From Streptomyces ureilyticus (GTDB lineage: Bacteria > Actinomycetota > Actinomycetes > Streptomycetales > Streptomycetaceae), in contig NZ_JAAKZX010000008.1 in NCBI RefSeq assembly GCF_011045025.1, positions 44,460 to 108,459 on the forward strand: DNA of 64,000 bases, given 5' to 3'. The position numbers were made by a program, and so were the translations under genes. Below, piece after piece: positions 28,949 to 37,829 of the stretch. Numbering within the stretch: position 1 is the first letter of the stretch; every line of letters begins with the position of its first letter. A model generated the notes under the pieces. It ran no database searches. It had not been told where the DNA came from and was given only the letters and a program-made list of their open reading frames with translations.

Positions 28949-29015
28949 CTGCACTCCCTGTGCGGTGTCAGTGTCGGTCTGTACGAAGTCGGTGTCGGAC
29001 TGCGCGGTGTCGGTG

Positions 29016-30251
29016 CTACTTGACGGTGACGGGCAGCCGGTCGTGCCCGCGCTGGACGATTTGGTCGCGGAAGGACGCTCCCTTGGCGAGCGCCAGCCCG
29101 GGGAGCCGGTCGAACAGCCGCGGCAGCATCGACTCGACGGACATCCGGGCCAGTGCGGCGCCCAGGCAGTAGTGGCTGCCGGCGCTGAGGGTCAGCGGCT
29201 GGTTGTCGCGCCGCGTGGGGTCGAAGACGCCGGGGTCGGTGAAGCGCCGGGGGTCCCGGTTGCCCGCCGCAATGAGCAGGGTCAGCGGGGTGCCCTGCGC
29301 CACCGGGAGGCCGAAGAACTCGAAGTCCCGCGAGGCCACCCGGTTCAGCGCCTGGACGGCGGGGTCGAAGCGGAAGGACTCGTCCACGAAGCCCGCGGTG
29401 AACTCCGGGTCGGTGCGCAGCCCATCGTGGTGGTCCGGATGCTCGACCGCCAGCCGCACGGTGTTGCTGATCAGATCCATCGGCGCCTCGGTGGCCGCGA
29501 CCAGGAGCAGCATGAGGTTGGCGACCAGCTCCTCCTCCGTGATCTCCCCGCCGTCGCCCATCGCCCGGATCCAGCCGCTCGTCATGTCCGGGCCGGGGGC
29601 GGCACGCAGCCGGGCAACGAGCGCGTAGAAGTACTCGGCGAAGCGCTCCATGGCCTGGTCGCCGGGGACCAGGACGCCGAGGTCGCCGATGGGGTCCAGT
29701 GCGAGGGTGATGGCGCCGATGTCCGCACGCATGCCCGGCTGGTCCTCCGGCGGAATGCCCAGGAGTTCGCCGATGACCCCGATCGCGTAGCGGAAGGAGA
29801 ACTCGCCGACCAGGTCGACGGTCCCGCCGTCCGCGCCCGCCTGGGCGAGGTGCTCCACGGCGTCCGTGGAGAGCCGGTCGACCATCTCGCGCAGCGCCAC
29901 CACGCGCTGGGCGGAGAAGGCGTTGCCGAAGAAGCGGCGCAGCCGCTCATGCCGCGGATCGTTGCTGAACAGCATGTTCCTGGTCAGCCAGCGCCATGAC
30001 GCGTGCTCGCGCCAGCCCGGCAGCCGCTGGTCCTGCACCGCGTCGTCGGTGGAGAGCAGCAGCGCCGGCTCGCGCAGGGCCTTGGCGCACTCGGCGTGGC
30101 CGGTGACGAAGACGTGAGCGCCGCCCACGTCCACGAGGGGGCCGTGCGCCCGCATCTCCTCGTACAGCGGATAGGGGTTCTGCTTGCCCTCGTACGAAAG
30201 GAGCTGAACCATGATGTCCAGCGGGTCGCGCAGGGTGGTCGTACCGTTCAT
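29016..30251 (-). CDS. Cytochrome P450
   Basis: A 411-residue soluble class I P450. The heme loop LSAGSHYCLGAALA has the axial Cys near residue 362, and the K-helix ESFR (291-294) is present. The I-helix motif, normally AG-x-(D/E)-T, reads AATEA (252-256): the acid is kept but the Gly and the conserved Thr are Ala. ATG 30251 follows AGGAG by 5 bases. It follows rubredoxin directly and probably oxidises the polyyne chain. Confidence 0.92.
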   Translation of the reverse strand: MNGTTTLRDPLDIMVQLLSYEGKQNPYPLYEEMRAHGPLVDVGGAHVFVTGHAECAKALREPALLLSTDDAVQDQRLPGWREHASWRWLTRNMLFSNDPRHERLRRFFGNAFSAQRVVALREMVDRLSTDAVEHLAQAGADGGTVDLVGEFSFRYAIGVIGELLGIPPEDQPGMRADIGAITLALDPIGDLGVLVPGDQAMERFAEYFYALVARLRAAPGPDMTSGWIRAMGDGGEITEEELVANLMLLLVAATEAPMDLISNTVRLAVEHPDHHDGLRTDPEFTAGFVDESFRFDPAVQALNRVASRDFEFFGLPVAQGTPLTLLIAAGNRDPRRFTDPGVFDPTRRDNQPLTLSAGSHYCLGAALARMSVESMLPRLFDRLPGLALAKGASFRDQIVQRGHDRLPVTVK

Positions 30252-30297
30252 GTTCACTCCTGATCGCAGGTGTGGCGTGGCCTGGGGACTGTCGGCC

Positions 30298-30489
30298 CTA
30301 AAGCGGGGCCACGACGAAGTCCGCTTTGCTCACGCCGCAGTCGGGGCAGCTCCAGTCGTCGGGGATGTCCTCCCAGGCGGTGCCTGGCGGGATGCCCTCC
30401 TCCGGCAGGCCGAGGTCCTCGTAGTAGACCCAGCCGCAGATCAGGCACATCCAGGCCCGGCCGCGGACGACTTCGGTCGAGGTGTTCAC
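30298..30489 (-). CDS. Rubredoxin
   Basis: A 63-residue iron protein with the two rubredoxin knuckles CLICGW (15-20) and CPDCGV (48-53). Its GTG overlaps the upstream hydrolase stop (GTGA) with GGAGGAGAG ahead, so the two are translationally coupled. Polyyne clusters regularly contain a rubredoxin that feeds electrons to the membrane desaturases. Confidence 0.95.
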   Translation of the reverse strand: MNTSTEVVRGRAWMCLICGWVYYEDLGLPEEGIPPGTAWEDIPDDWSCPDCGVSKADFVVAPL

Positions 30490-31322
30490 AGGACGCTCTC
30501 CTCCGCGTGCTCGGCGACGAAGGCCGCCGTCGTCTCCTTGGTCACGGGGGACATCAGGATCCCCAGATGCCCGCTGTCTGGCACGCTCCGCAGCCGGGCG
30601 CCGGGAAGCCCGGCGGCGATCGCCTCTGCCTCCGCGAACGGCACCACCGGATCGTGCGGATCCGCCACGACGAGCACCGGCGCGGTGAGCCCGCGGCCGT
30701 GCGCGAGCACGTCCCAGTGGGTGACGGGCACGCCGTTGCGCTGGTGCAGCTCCGCGCGGATCAGCCCGACGGTCCGCGCTGGCAGCCGGCTGGACGCCCA
30801 CCGGTCCAGCACCCCGCTGAGCGTGCGGGTGGGCGCCACCAGGGTGAGGCTGTCGATCCGCAGCTCCGGCCGGCCCGCGAGGGCCGCCGCGGTCACGATC
30901 GAGCCGAGGGAGTGCGCCACGACCACCCGGACCGGGCCGAGCGTGTCCAGCACCGCCCCCACCGCATCCGCGTACTCGGTCATGGTGGCCTGCGTCCCCG
31001 CCGACACCCCGTGCCCGGGTGCGTCGAAGGCCGCCACCCGGTAACCGAGCTCCCGCAGCGGGCCGATCAGGCTGTGCATGCTGCTGGAGTCGGCTCCCCA
31101 GCCGTGCACCAGCAGCGCGGTGGGCGTGTCGTCGGCGCCCCAGAGATAGCCCTCGCGTACGCGCGGCGCTCCCGGTACGGGGAACGGCCGTGCGCCCAGT
31201 GGTGACAGGTCCGCGGGGTGGATCCCGAAGGCCCGGGTGGTGCTGAACGCGTCGGTGGCCCGGCGGCCGGCCGTTCTGGGGGCCAGCGCGCCGGCCGCCG
31301 CGTACGCCATCCGCCCGATCAC
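30486..31322 (-). CDS. Alpha/beta hydrolase, probable polyyne-releasing thioesterase
   Basis: A 278-residue hydrolase with an intact triad: nucleophile elbow VVAHSLGS, acid in VADPHDPVVP and His in PDSGHLG, plus the oxyanion HGWGADSSSM segment. GTG 31322 overlaps the desaturase stop (GTGA). In bacterial polyyne clusters a hydrolase at this position is proposed to release the free acid from ACP; that role here is inferred from order. Confidence 0.85.
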   Translation of the reverse strand: MIGRMAYAAAGALAPRTAGRRATDAFSTTRAFGIHPADLSPLGARPFPVPGAPRVREGYLWGADDTPTALLVHGWGADSSSMHSLIGPLRELGYRVAAFDAPGHGVSAGTQATMTEYADAVGAVLDTLGPVRVVVAHSLGSIVTAAALAGRPELRIDSLTLVAPTRTLSGVLDRWASSRLPARTVGLIRAELHQRNGVPVTHWDVLAHGRGLTAPVLVVADPHDPVVPFAEAEAIAAGLPGARLRSVPDSGHLGILMSPVTKETTAAFVAEHAEESVL

Positions 31323-32416
31323 GCCGCGGGCTCCTTGGAGCGGTCCCGCGCCGGTACGGGATGGTGGCCGAAGTCGGTGTAGAAGCCGGACTCCGTGTCG
31401 TAGAAGTGGCAGTCCCGCAGGATTCGCCAGAGCTCGCCGAAGGTGAACCGGCGCTCGCGGACCATGCCCGGGTAGGCCTCCTTCAACGCTTCCTGAGCCT
31501 TGGGCAGGTTGTAGAACGGCACCGCCGGGATCACGTGGTGGGCCGTGTGGATCGAGATGTTGTGGGTAAGGAAGAGCAGCCACCGGGGGTAGGTGTAGTC
31601 GGTGGTCACCAGCAGCCGGCTGGCGTTGCGGGTCCAGTGCTCCCCGGACAGGTAGGGGATGTCGCTGGTGCTGTGGTGCATGAGCGTGGTGGCGCTGAAC
31701 CAGGCGTGGATGAAGAGCCACGGGGCCAGGAACATGGTGAGTAGGCCCTGGACGCCGAAGAAGTAGCCGAGCGCCGGGAGGTAGAGCGCGCTGACGGCGG
31801 CGACCACGGCGATCGACTGGGCCACGTCCCGGCGCATCTGCCGCTTCGGGAAGAAGCCGGGGCGGAAGCCGGAGACCCGCCAGTAGTTGACCGTGCCGAA
31901 CCAGAAGGCGAAGGTCCGGGTCCCCTTGTAGACGATCTTCTGCCGGAGCGGCATGCCGTCGTACATCCGGCCCGGCAGCGGCCGCCAGTCGGTGTCCAGC
32001 TCCAGGTTGTTGGTGTGCGCGTGGTGCAGGTTGTGCACATGCCGCCAGGCGTGGAAGGGGTAGACGAGCGGCAGCAGCGCCGCGTGTCCGATCACCGAGT
32101 TGAGGCGGCGGGAGCGGGAGAACGACCCGTGCCCGCAGTCGTGGGCGATGCAGTGCAGGCCCCAGCCGCCGAGGCCGGCCACCACCCACAGGAGCGGCCA
32201 GAGGTAGGCGGGGGCGAACGCCGTGCCGGCGACGGCGCCCGCGTACAGCAGCCAGCTCAGCGCGAAGCCGAGCAGGCCCCGGGCCACGTTCGGCTTGAGG
32301 TACTCGCTGGGCACGGCCTCTTGCAGCCGCACCCCCTTCAACTGGTCCGACTTGCGCATGAACTCGCTGAACTCGGGGCCGGGCGCGGTGGGAAAGGAGT
32401 AGGCGGCCATGGTCAT
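31319..32416 (-). CDS. Membrane fatty acid desaturase/acetylenase (FADS type)
   Basis: A 365-residue di-iron membrane enzyme with the three His boxes HDCGH (92-96), HVHNLHHAH (about 127-135) and HTAHH (about 240-245 from the C-terminal half), the delta-12/omega-type arrangement. Membrane helices flank them. Start ATG 32416 overlaps the ACP stop (ATGA). Desaturases of this type in polyyne clusters turn double into triple bonds on ACP-bound chains. Confidence 0.9.
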   Translation of the reverse strand: MTMAAYSFPTAPGPEFSEFMRKSDQLKGVRLQEAVPSEYLKPNVARGLLGFALSWLLYAGAVAGTAFAPAYLWPLLWVVAGLGGWGLHCIAHDCGHGSFSRSRRLNSVIGHAALLPLVYPFHAWRHVHNLHHAHTNNLELDTDWRPLPGRMYDGMPLRQKIVYKGTRTFAFWFGTVNYWRVSGFRPGFFPKRQMRRDVAQSIAVVAAVSALYLPALGYFFGVQGLLTMFLAPWLFIHAWFSATTLMHHSTSDIPYLSGEHWTRNASRLLVTTDYTYPRWLLFLTHNISIHTAHHVIPAVPFYNLPKAQEALKEAYPGMVRERRFTFGELWRILRDCHFYDTESGFYTDFGHHPVPARDRSKEPAA

Positions 32417-32709
32417 CCCGCCTGTCCGGTGAGCCGCAGCTCCTTGGCCAGATAGCCGCTGAGCGCGTCGATGGTCGGGTGTTCGTAGAGCAGCGCGGGC
32501 GACAGCCGACGCTCCACGAGCTTCTCCAGGGCGCCGGAGACCTGGACCGCGACCCGCGAGTCGAGCCCGTAGGACTCGAACGAGGCGGCGGTGTCGACCT
32601 CGTCGACGGTGATACCGACCCGGCCCGCCAGATGCTCGACGAGCCAGCCGCGGAGCACCTCCTCGGTGACCGGGCCCTCGGGCAGGGACTGCTTGCGGCG
32701 CTTGAACAT
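32413..32709 (-). CDS. Acyl carrier protein
   Basis: A 98-residue carrier. The phosphopantetheine site is Ser51 in ESYGLDSRVAVQ, followed by a helical C-terminus (YEHPTIDALSGYLA). It sits between desaturases and is coupled to the next gene by an ATGA overlap. It should hold the fatty acid delivered by the acyl-AMP ligase while the desaturases act. Confidence 0.93.
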   Translation of the reverse strand: MFKRRKQSLPEGPVTEEVLRGWLVEHLAGRVGITVDEVDTAASFESYGLDSRVAVQVSGALEKLVERRLSPALLYEHPTIDALSGYLAKELRLTGQAG

Positions 32710-32721
32710 CAGGGATCTCCT

Positions 32722-33681
32722 TCAGGCTTGGGGGGTGCGGGCGTGCGAGCGGCGGCGGCGGGCGGCGATGGTGGCCTTGTCCGGTTGGCGCAGGTCCCAC
32801 ACGACGCGAACCTTGCCGAGGGTGGTCAGCACCCAGCCGGAGAGGTCCGGCTCCCAGGCCCGTACCGCGTGCTTGTACGAGCCGGGGAAGGCGTGGTGGT
32901 TGTTCTGCAGCCCCTCCCCGAAGGTGAAGACGGCGACCGGCCAGTTGTTGGCGCTGCGGTCACCGTTGTCGAACGGGCGGCCGCCCCACATGTGTGAGAT
33001 CGAGCCGACGCACCAGGCCGCCTGGTTGGCGACGAAGATCCGGGCCAGACCGCCGAAGACGAACGCGGTGAACCCGGCCATCAGGCTGCCGCCGACCACG
33101 AGCCCCCCGACCGTCGGGATCAGCAGACCGAGGGCCAGCCAGTACAGGTAGGTACGGTGGTAGAACATCAGCTGGCGGTCGCGCAGCACGTCGGGGGCGA
33201 AGACAGTCCAGCGGGAGGTCTCGTCGCTGAGCATCCAGGGCATGTGCGCGTGCCACAGCCCGCGCAGCTTGCCCAGCACGCCCGGACCGTGCAGGTTCGG
33301 CGAGTGCGGGTCGCCCTCGTGGTCGCTGAACCGGTGGTGGCGGCGGTGCGTGGTGACCCAGAACATGATCGGGCCCTGGCCGCCCATGGATCCGGCGATC
33401 ATCAGCGCGCCCTCGAAGAAGCGGGACGTCTTGAAGGACTTGTGGGCGAGATAGCGGTGGAAGCCGATGGTGATGCCGGCCATGTGGACGGCGTACATGA
33501 CGCCGAAGAGCGTCCAGTCCACCGCGGTGACCTGGCCCGTCCAGAGCAGGTACAGCGCGGCGGCGAAGCCGATCGCGGGCAGCGTCATCAGGGTGAACGC
33601 CGTCACCCACTTGATCCTTCGGCTCGCCGGGTCGAGCTTGACGATGGCCGGCTCCAGTGCCGGGCCGACGGTGGTCGACAT
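32722..33681 (-). CDS. Acyl desaturase (delta-9/SCD type), second copy
   Basis: A 319-residue membrane desaturase with His boxes HRYLAH, HRRHHRFSD and QNNHHAFP and four hydrophobic segments. ATG 33681 follows a GGTAGTCCC-like spacer after the neighbouring gene's stop four bases away, so they are co-translated. It resembles acyl-CoA delta-9 desaturases, but in this cluster the substrate is probably acyl-ACP. Confidence 0.92.
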   Translation of the reverse strand: MSTTVGPALEPAIVKLDPASRRIKWVTAFTLMTLPAIGFAAALYLLWTGQVTAVDWTLFGVMYAVHMAGITIGFHRYLAHKSFKTSRFFEGALMIAGSMGGQGPIMFWVTTHRRHHRFSDHEGDPHSPNLHGPGVLGKLRGLWHAHMPWMLSDETSRWTVFAPDVLRDRQLMFYHRTYLYWLALGLLIPTVGGLVVGGSLMAGFTAFVFGGLARIFVANQAAWCVGSISHMWGGRPFDNGDRSANNWPVAVFTFGEGLQNNHHAFPGSYKHAVRAWEPDLSGWVLTTLGKVRVVWDLRQPDKATIAARRRRSHARTPQA

Positions 33682-33685
33682 GGGA

Positions 33686-34603
33686 CTACCTCCTTGCGTT
33701 CTCGGCGGAGCGCCTGCCGCGGCTCGGATAGCGCACGTTCGTCACCAGTCCCGCGCGGTCGGCCAGCCTGATCACCGAACCGGCGATGTCGAGCTGCCAG
33801 AACGTGCGCCGGGTGACGGCCAGGGCGGGCTGGGCGTGGTGGTTGTTGTGCCAGGAGCCGCCGACCGAGAACGGGGCGAGCGCCGCGACGTTTCGGCTGT
33901 TGTCCCGCGTCCGGTACGGGCGGTTCCCGAGGGTGTGCCCGATCGAGTTGACCCCCCAGGTGACCTGGTCGAGCAGGAAGATCCGGGCCAGACCGCCCCA
34001 GAGCAGCCCGCTGACGGCACCGGTCGCGCTACCGCTGAGCAGGCCGCCGACGGCGGCGGGGAGCGCGAGACCGAGCGCCACCCAGGTGAAGTAGTGGCGG
34101 TTCAGACGCATCACGGTCCGGTTGGCCATCAGGTCCGGCACATGGCCGCTCCAGCCGCTGCGCCGGACGGTGAACAGCCAGCCGACGTGCCCGTGCCACA
34201 GCCCGCGCAGCCGGGCCAGCCGGCCCGTGCCGATGGGGCGCGGGGAGTGCGGGTCGCGGTCGGTGTCGGTGTGGGCGTGGTGCATGCGGTGGGTGGCAAC
34301 CCAGAAGAGGATCGGCCCCTGCGCCGCCATGCTGCCGGCGACGCCCCAGACGGTGGTCACCACCGGGCCGGCGGCGAACGCCTTGTGCGAGAAGAAGCGG
34401 TGCAGACCGCCCTCGACTCCGAGCGCCGTCACCAGGTACATGCCGGCCAGCAAGGCGCCGTCGGTCACGGTGAACCCGTAGTGCCAGGCGAAGGCCACGG
34501 CGGCGGCGAAGCCGGCCGCGGGGACGCAGACGGTCAGATAGGCCAGACGGCGGGCCAGGTGATCGGTGTCGGACCGGGTGGCCGCGGGCATGGCGGTGGT
34601 CAT
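33686..34603 (-). CDS. Acyl desaturase (delta-9/SCD type), first copy
   Basis: A 305-residue relative of the next gene with His boxes HRFFSH, HRMHHAHTD and HNNHHAQP. The two are clearly homologous but divergent, fitting successive desaturation steps. It starts 14 bases after the acyl-AMP ligase stop. Confidence 0.92.
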   Translation of the reverse strand: MTTAMPAATRSDTDHLARRLAYLTVCVPAAGFAAAVAFAWHYGFTVTDGALLAGMYLVTALGVEGGLHRFFSHKAFAAGPVVTTVWGVAGSMAAQGPILFWVATHRMHHAHTDTDRDPHSPRPIGTGRLARLRGLWHGHVGWLFTVRRSGWSGHVPDLMANRTVMRLNRHYFTWVALGLALPAAVGGLLSGSATGAVSGLLWGGLARIFLLDQVTWGVNSIGHTLGNRPYRTRDNSRNVAALAPFSVGGSWHNNHHAQPALAVTRRTFWQLDIAGSVIRLADRAGLVTNVRYPSRGRRSAENARR

Positions 34604-34617
34604 CGGAACTCCTGGGG

Positions 34618-36444
34618 TCAGAGCGCGACGGGGGTGGTGGCCGGGTGGGGGTGCTTGAGCTTCCCGGCGAGGTAGTTTTCGCGGACCGCGCCGCGGCGGA
34701 CCTTTCCGCTGGTGGTCACCGGGACGGTGCCGGGCGGACCGAGGTGGATGGCGCCGGGCGCGATGCCGTGGTCCGCGGTCACCGCGGTGGTGATCTCCTG
34801 CGCGGCGCGGGCGAGCTCGCCGTCGGTGCGTACCGCTGACGGGGCGAGCTCAGCGACGACGACCAGCTCTTCGGCGGCCGCGCCGGGGCGTACGACGCTG
34901 AAGGCGGCCGCCCGGCGGAGCCAGTCGCAGGCGGTGAGCGTGGAGAGCTCGATGTCCTGCGGGTAGAGGTTGCGGCCGGCGATCACGATGAGGTCCTTGA
35001 TCCGACCGGTGATGTACAGCTCGCCGTCGTGCAGGAAGCCGAGGTCGCCGGTGCGCAGCCGGCCTGCCGGAGTGTCGGCGTCCGTGCGGGTGCCGGCGGT
35101 GCGCGGAGGGCCGTCGGGAGCGCCGGCGGTGTGCGGACGCCCTCCGGGGGTGCCGCTGGAGCCCGCGTCCGCCGGGCGGGCCCCGAAGGTCTCGGCGGTG
35201 AGCTCGGGGCGTTGGAAGTAGCCGTGCGCCACGTTGGGCCCGCTCACCCAGACCTCGCCGACGTGTCCGTGCGGCGCCGGAACCAGGGTCTGCGGATCGA
35301 CGATGAGTACCTCGTGGCCCTCGGCGACGGCGCCGCAGCTGACCACCTCGACGGCGTCGTCCGCCCACGGCGCGCCGGCCACCACCCGCCCCTGCTCCAG
35401 CCCGGCCCGGCCCAGCCAGCGCGTCCTGACCGGCGTACCGTCCGGCTTGCCCGAGACGAAGAGGGTGGCTTCGGCCATCCCGTAGCAGGGGATGACGCAC
35501 CCCTCGTCGTAGCCGGCCGGCCCGAAGCGGTCGCGGAAGCGGTCGAGCGTCGCCTTGAAGACCGGCTCGCTGCCGCAGTAGAGCTGGCGCAGCGTACTCA
35601 GGTCGAGCGCGGCCAGCTCCTCGTCGGTGACCGAGTCCACACACATGTCGAACGCGAAGTTCGGTGCCACGGAGATGGTGGCCCGGTGGTCGCTGACCGC
35701 CTTGAGCCAGCGGTACGGGCGCTGCACGAAGTGCACGGGGGAGAGCAGGACCAGCGGCCAACCACCGTGCAGGGAGAGCATGATCGTGCCCATCAGGCCC
35801 ATGTCGTGGTACGGCGGCAGCCAGCTGCACCCGAGGCGGTCCGGGTCCGCGCCCATGTTCGCTTCCAGGACACGGCAGTTGCTGACCAGGTTCCCGTGCG
35901 TCAGCACGATCCCCTTCGGATCGCCGGTGGAGCCGGAGGTGTACTGGATCAGTGCGGGCTCGTCCGCCGCCACCGGCCGATGCGCCGAGGCTGCGGCGGG
36001 GCCGGCGGTGTCCGGGCCCGCCAGGTCGGCGTCGTCCAGGGTGAGCACCCGGACGCCGGACAGCGGCTCCGCGGCCATGGCCTCGCTCTGCAGATGGTGG
36101 CCCGCCATGATGACCGCGTCGGGCCGGCAGTCGGCGATGATCGACACGAAGCGGCTGGAGGCCTTGCGGCCGAACGGGGGGAAGGACGGCACGGCGACCG
36201 CACCGGCCTGGAAGATCCCGAACAGCGCCGCGATGTAGGGCAGTCCGGGGTCCAGCGCGAGCACCACCCGCCGCCCGGCGCAGTCCCCCAGCCGGCCGGC
36301 CACCTCCGCCGCGCGCCGGGCGAGGTCGTGGTAGCTCCAGTCCACGGCGCTCTGCGCGGTGCCGTCGGCGAGGAACCGGTAGGCGAGCACGGGCGGCTCG
36401 GTCAGCCGCTCACGCAGGATGTCGGGGAGCGTCATCAGGCGCAT
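34618..36444 (-). CDS. Fatty acyl-AMP ligase (FAAL)
   Basis: A 608-residue adenylating enzyme. The P-loop YTSGSTGDPKG (about 168-178), YGMAEATLF motif, a TGDLGF site and IAGRNLYPQDIE are typical of FAALs, which load fatty acids on ACP rather than CoA. A Gly/Pro/Thr-rich repeat insertion lies just before TGDL (about 430-465), between the two domains. It is the first gene of the 12-gene minus-strand set. Confidence 0.93.
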   Translation of the reverse strand: MRLMTLPDILRERLTEPPVLAYRFLADGTAQSAVDWSYHDLARRAAEVAGRLGDCAGRRVVLALDPGLPYIAALFGIFQAGAVAVPSFPPFGRKASSRFVSIIADCRPDAVIMAGHHLQSEAMAAEPLSGVRVLTLDDADLAGPDTAGPAAASAHRPVAADEPALIQYTSGSTGDPKGIVLTHGNLVSNCRVLEANMGADPDRLGCSWLPPYHDMGLMGTIMLSLHGGWPLVLLSPVHFVQRPYRWLKAVSDHRATISVAPNFAFDMCVDSVTDEELAALDLSTLRQLYCGSEPVFKATLDRFRDRFGPAGYDEGCVIPCYGMAEATLFVSGKPDGTPVRTRWLGRAGLEQGRVVAGAPWADDAVEVVSCGAVAEGHEVLIVDPQTLVPAPHGHVGEVWVSGPNVAHGYFQRPELTAETFGARPADAGSSGTPGGRPHTAGAPDGPPRTAGTRTDADTPAGRLRTGDLGFLHDGELYITGRIKDLIVIAGRNLYPQDIELSTLTACDWLRRAAAFSVVRPGAAAEELVVVAELAPSAVRTDGELARAAQEITTAVTADHGIAPGAIHLGPPGTVPVTTSGKVRRGAVRENYLAGKLKHPHPATTPVAL

Positions 36445-36638
36445 CAGCAGTCCCTTCGGGGAAGTCGGACCCAGGGGATGCCGGGGGCGGGGGGCCGGTC
36501 AACGGCCGCCCGGAGATCTCTGTGCAGGCGAACAAAGCCCCGTGCTGCCGTTGTTGCCGTGCACGGGTCCCGCGCCCTGCCCCGTCCGCACGGCCCTACA
36601 GTCGTGGCGCCGGGACAGCTGTGGAGAGGAAGAACAGC
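36445..36638. promoter_or_regulatory. Divergent promoter region FAAL / acetyl-CoA acetyltransferase
   Basis: These 194 bp must drive both the polyyne operon (minus) and the acetyltransferase (plus). I find no copy of the GTTGGA palindrome here and no clear hairpin. Confidence 0.5.
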
Positions 36639-37820
36639 ATGAAATCGTTGATCCTGGGTGGCGCGCGGACCCCGATGGGCAAGCTCATGGGCTCGCTCAA
36701 GGACTTTTCAGCACCGCGGTTGGGCAGCCTGGCGATCCACGAGGCGCTCGCGCGGGCCGGGGTTCGGCCGGAGCAGGTGGAGTACACGATCATGGGGCAG
36801 GCGATCGGCGCCGGCGCTGGCCAGAACCCGGCCCGGCAGGCCGCGGTCGCCGCGGGCATCCCCATGAGGGCTCCCGCGATGACCGTCAACAAGGTCTGCC
36901 TGTCCGGCCTCGACGCCGTGGCCCTGGCCGACCAGCTGATCAGGGCGGGGGAGTTCGACCTGATCGTGGCCGGCGGGCAGGAGTCGATGACCCGGGCGCC
37001 GCATCTGCTCGCCGGAGCGCGGGCCGGCTTCAAGTACGGTGAGACGGCGCTCGCCGACGCCATGGAGCTCGACGGACTGTACTGCGCCTTCGACGACATG
37101 GTCATGGGCGAGGCGACGGAGCGCTACAACGGCCGCTACGGCGTCACCCGCGAGGAGCAGGACGCCTTCGCCGCCGCCTCGCACCACAAGGCCGCCGCGG
37201 CGATCGCGAGCGGCGCGCTCGCCGAGGAGATCGTGCCGGTGCCGGTGCCCCAGCGCAAGGGCGGCGAGGTGCTGGTCGAGCACGACGAGACGGTGCGCCC
37301 CGACACCAGCGTGGAGATCCTCGGCAAGTTGCGCCCCAACTTCGGGGCGGCCGGGACCATCACCCCCGGCACCTCCTCACCGCTCAACGACGGCGCCGCG
37401 GCGGTGGTGGTGTGCAGCCCGCGCAAGGCGGCGGAGCTCGGCCTCACCGCGCTGGCCGAGATCGGGGCGCACGGGACGGTCGCCGGCCCCGACCCCAGCC
37501 TGCACGAGCAGCCGGCCAACGCGATCAACGCCGCGCTCGCCCGCGCCGGCCTCGGCCTCGGAGACCTCGACCTGGTGGAGATCAACGAGGCGTTCGCCTC
37601 GGTCGGACTCGTCTCGGCCGGCAAGCTCGGCCTCTCCGCGGAGATCCTCAACGCCGACGGCGGCGCCCTGGCGCTCGGCCACCCCCTCGGTGCCTCCGGG
37701 GCCCGCCTGCTCGTCCACCTCGCGTACGCCCTGCGCCGCCGCGGCGGAGGCACCGCCGCCGCCGCCATGTGCGGAGGCGGCGGGCAGGGGAGCGCGCTCC
37801 TGGTGCACGGGGTGGCCTGA
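36639..37820 (+). CDS. Acetyl-CoA acetyltransferase, candidate polyyne self-resistance
   Basis: A 393-residue biosynthetic thiolase. The catalytic Cys is C87 in VNKVCLSGLDA; NEAFASV, GHPLGASGAR and CGGGGQGSA are intact. ATG 36639 has GGAGAGGAA upstream. It diverges from the FAAL gene. Polyynes are reported to inactivate acetyl-CoA acetyltransferases, and a resistant copy (MasL) sits in the Massilia massilin cluster; by analogy this one may protect the producer. Resistance itself is inference. Confidence 0.88.
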   Translation: MKSLILGGARTPMGKLMGSLKDFSAPRLGSLAIHEALARAGVRPEQVEYTIMGQAIGAGAGQNPARQAAVAAGIPMRAPAMTVNKVCLSGLDAVALADQLIRAGEFDLIVAGGQESMTRAPHLLAGARAGFKYGETALADAMELDGLYCAFDDMVMGEATERYNGRYGVTREEQDAFAAASHHKAAAAIASGALAEEIVPVPVPQRKGGEVLVEHDETVRPDTSVEILGKLRPNFGAAGTITPGTSSPLNDGAAAVVVCSPRKAAELGLTALAEIGAHGTVAGPDPSLHEQPANAINAALARAGLGLGDLDLVEINEAFASVGLVSAGKLGLSAEILNADGGALALGHPLGASGARLLVHLAYALRRRGGGTAAAAMCGGGGQGSALLVHGVA

Positions 37821-37829
37821 ACCGGGATC

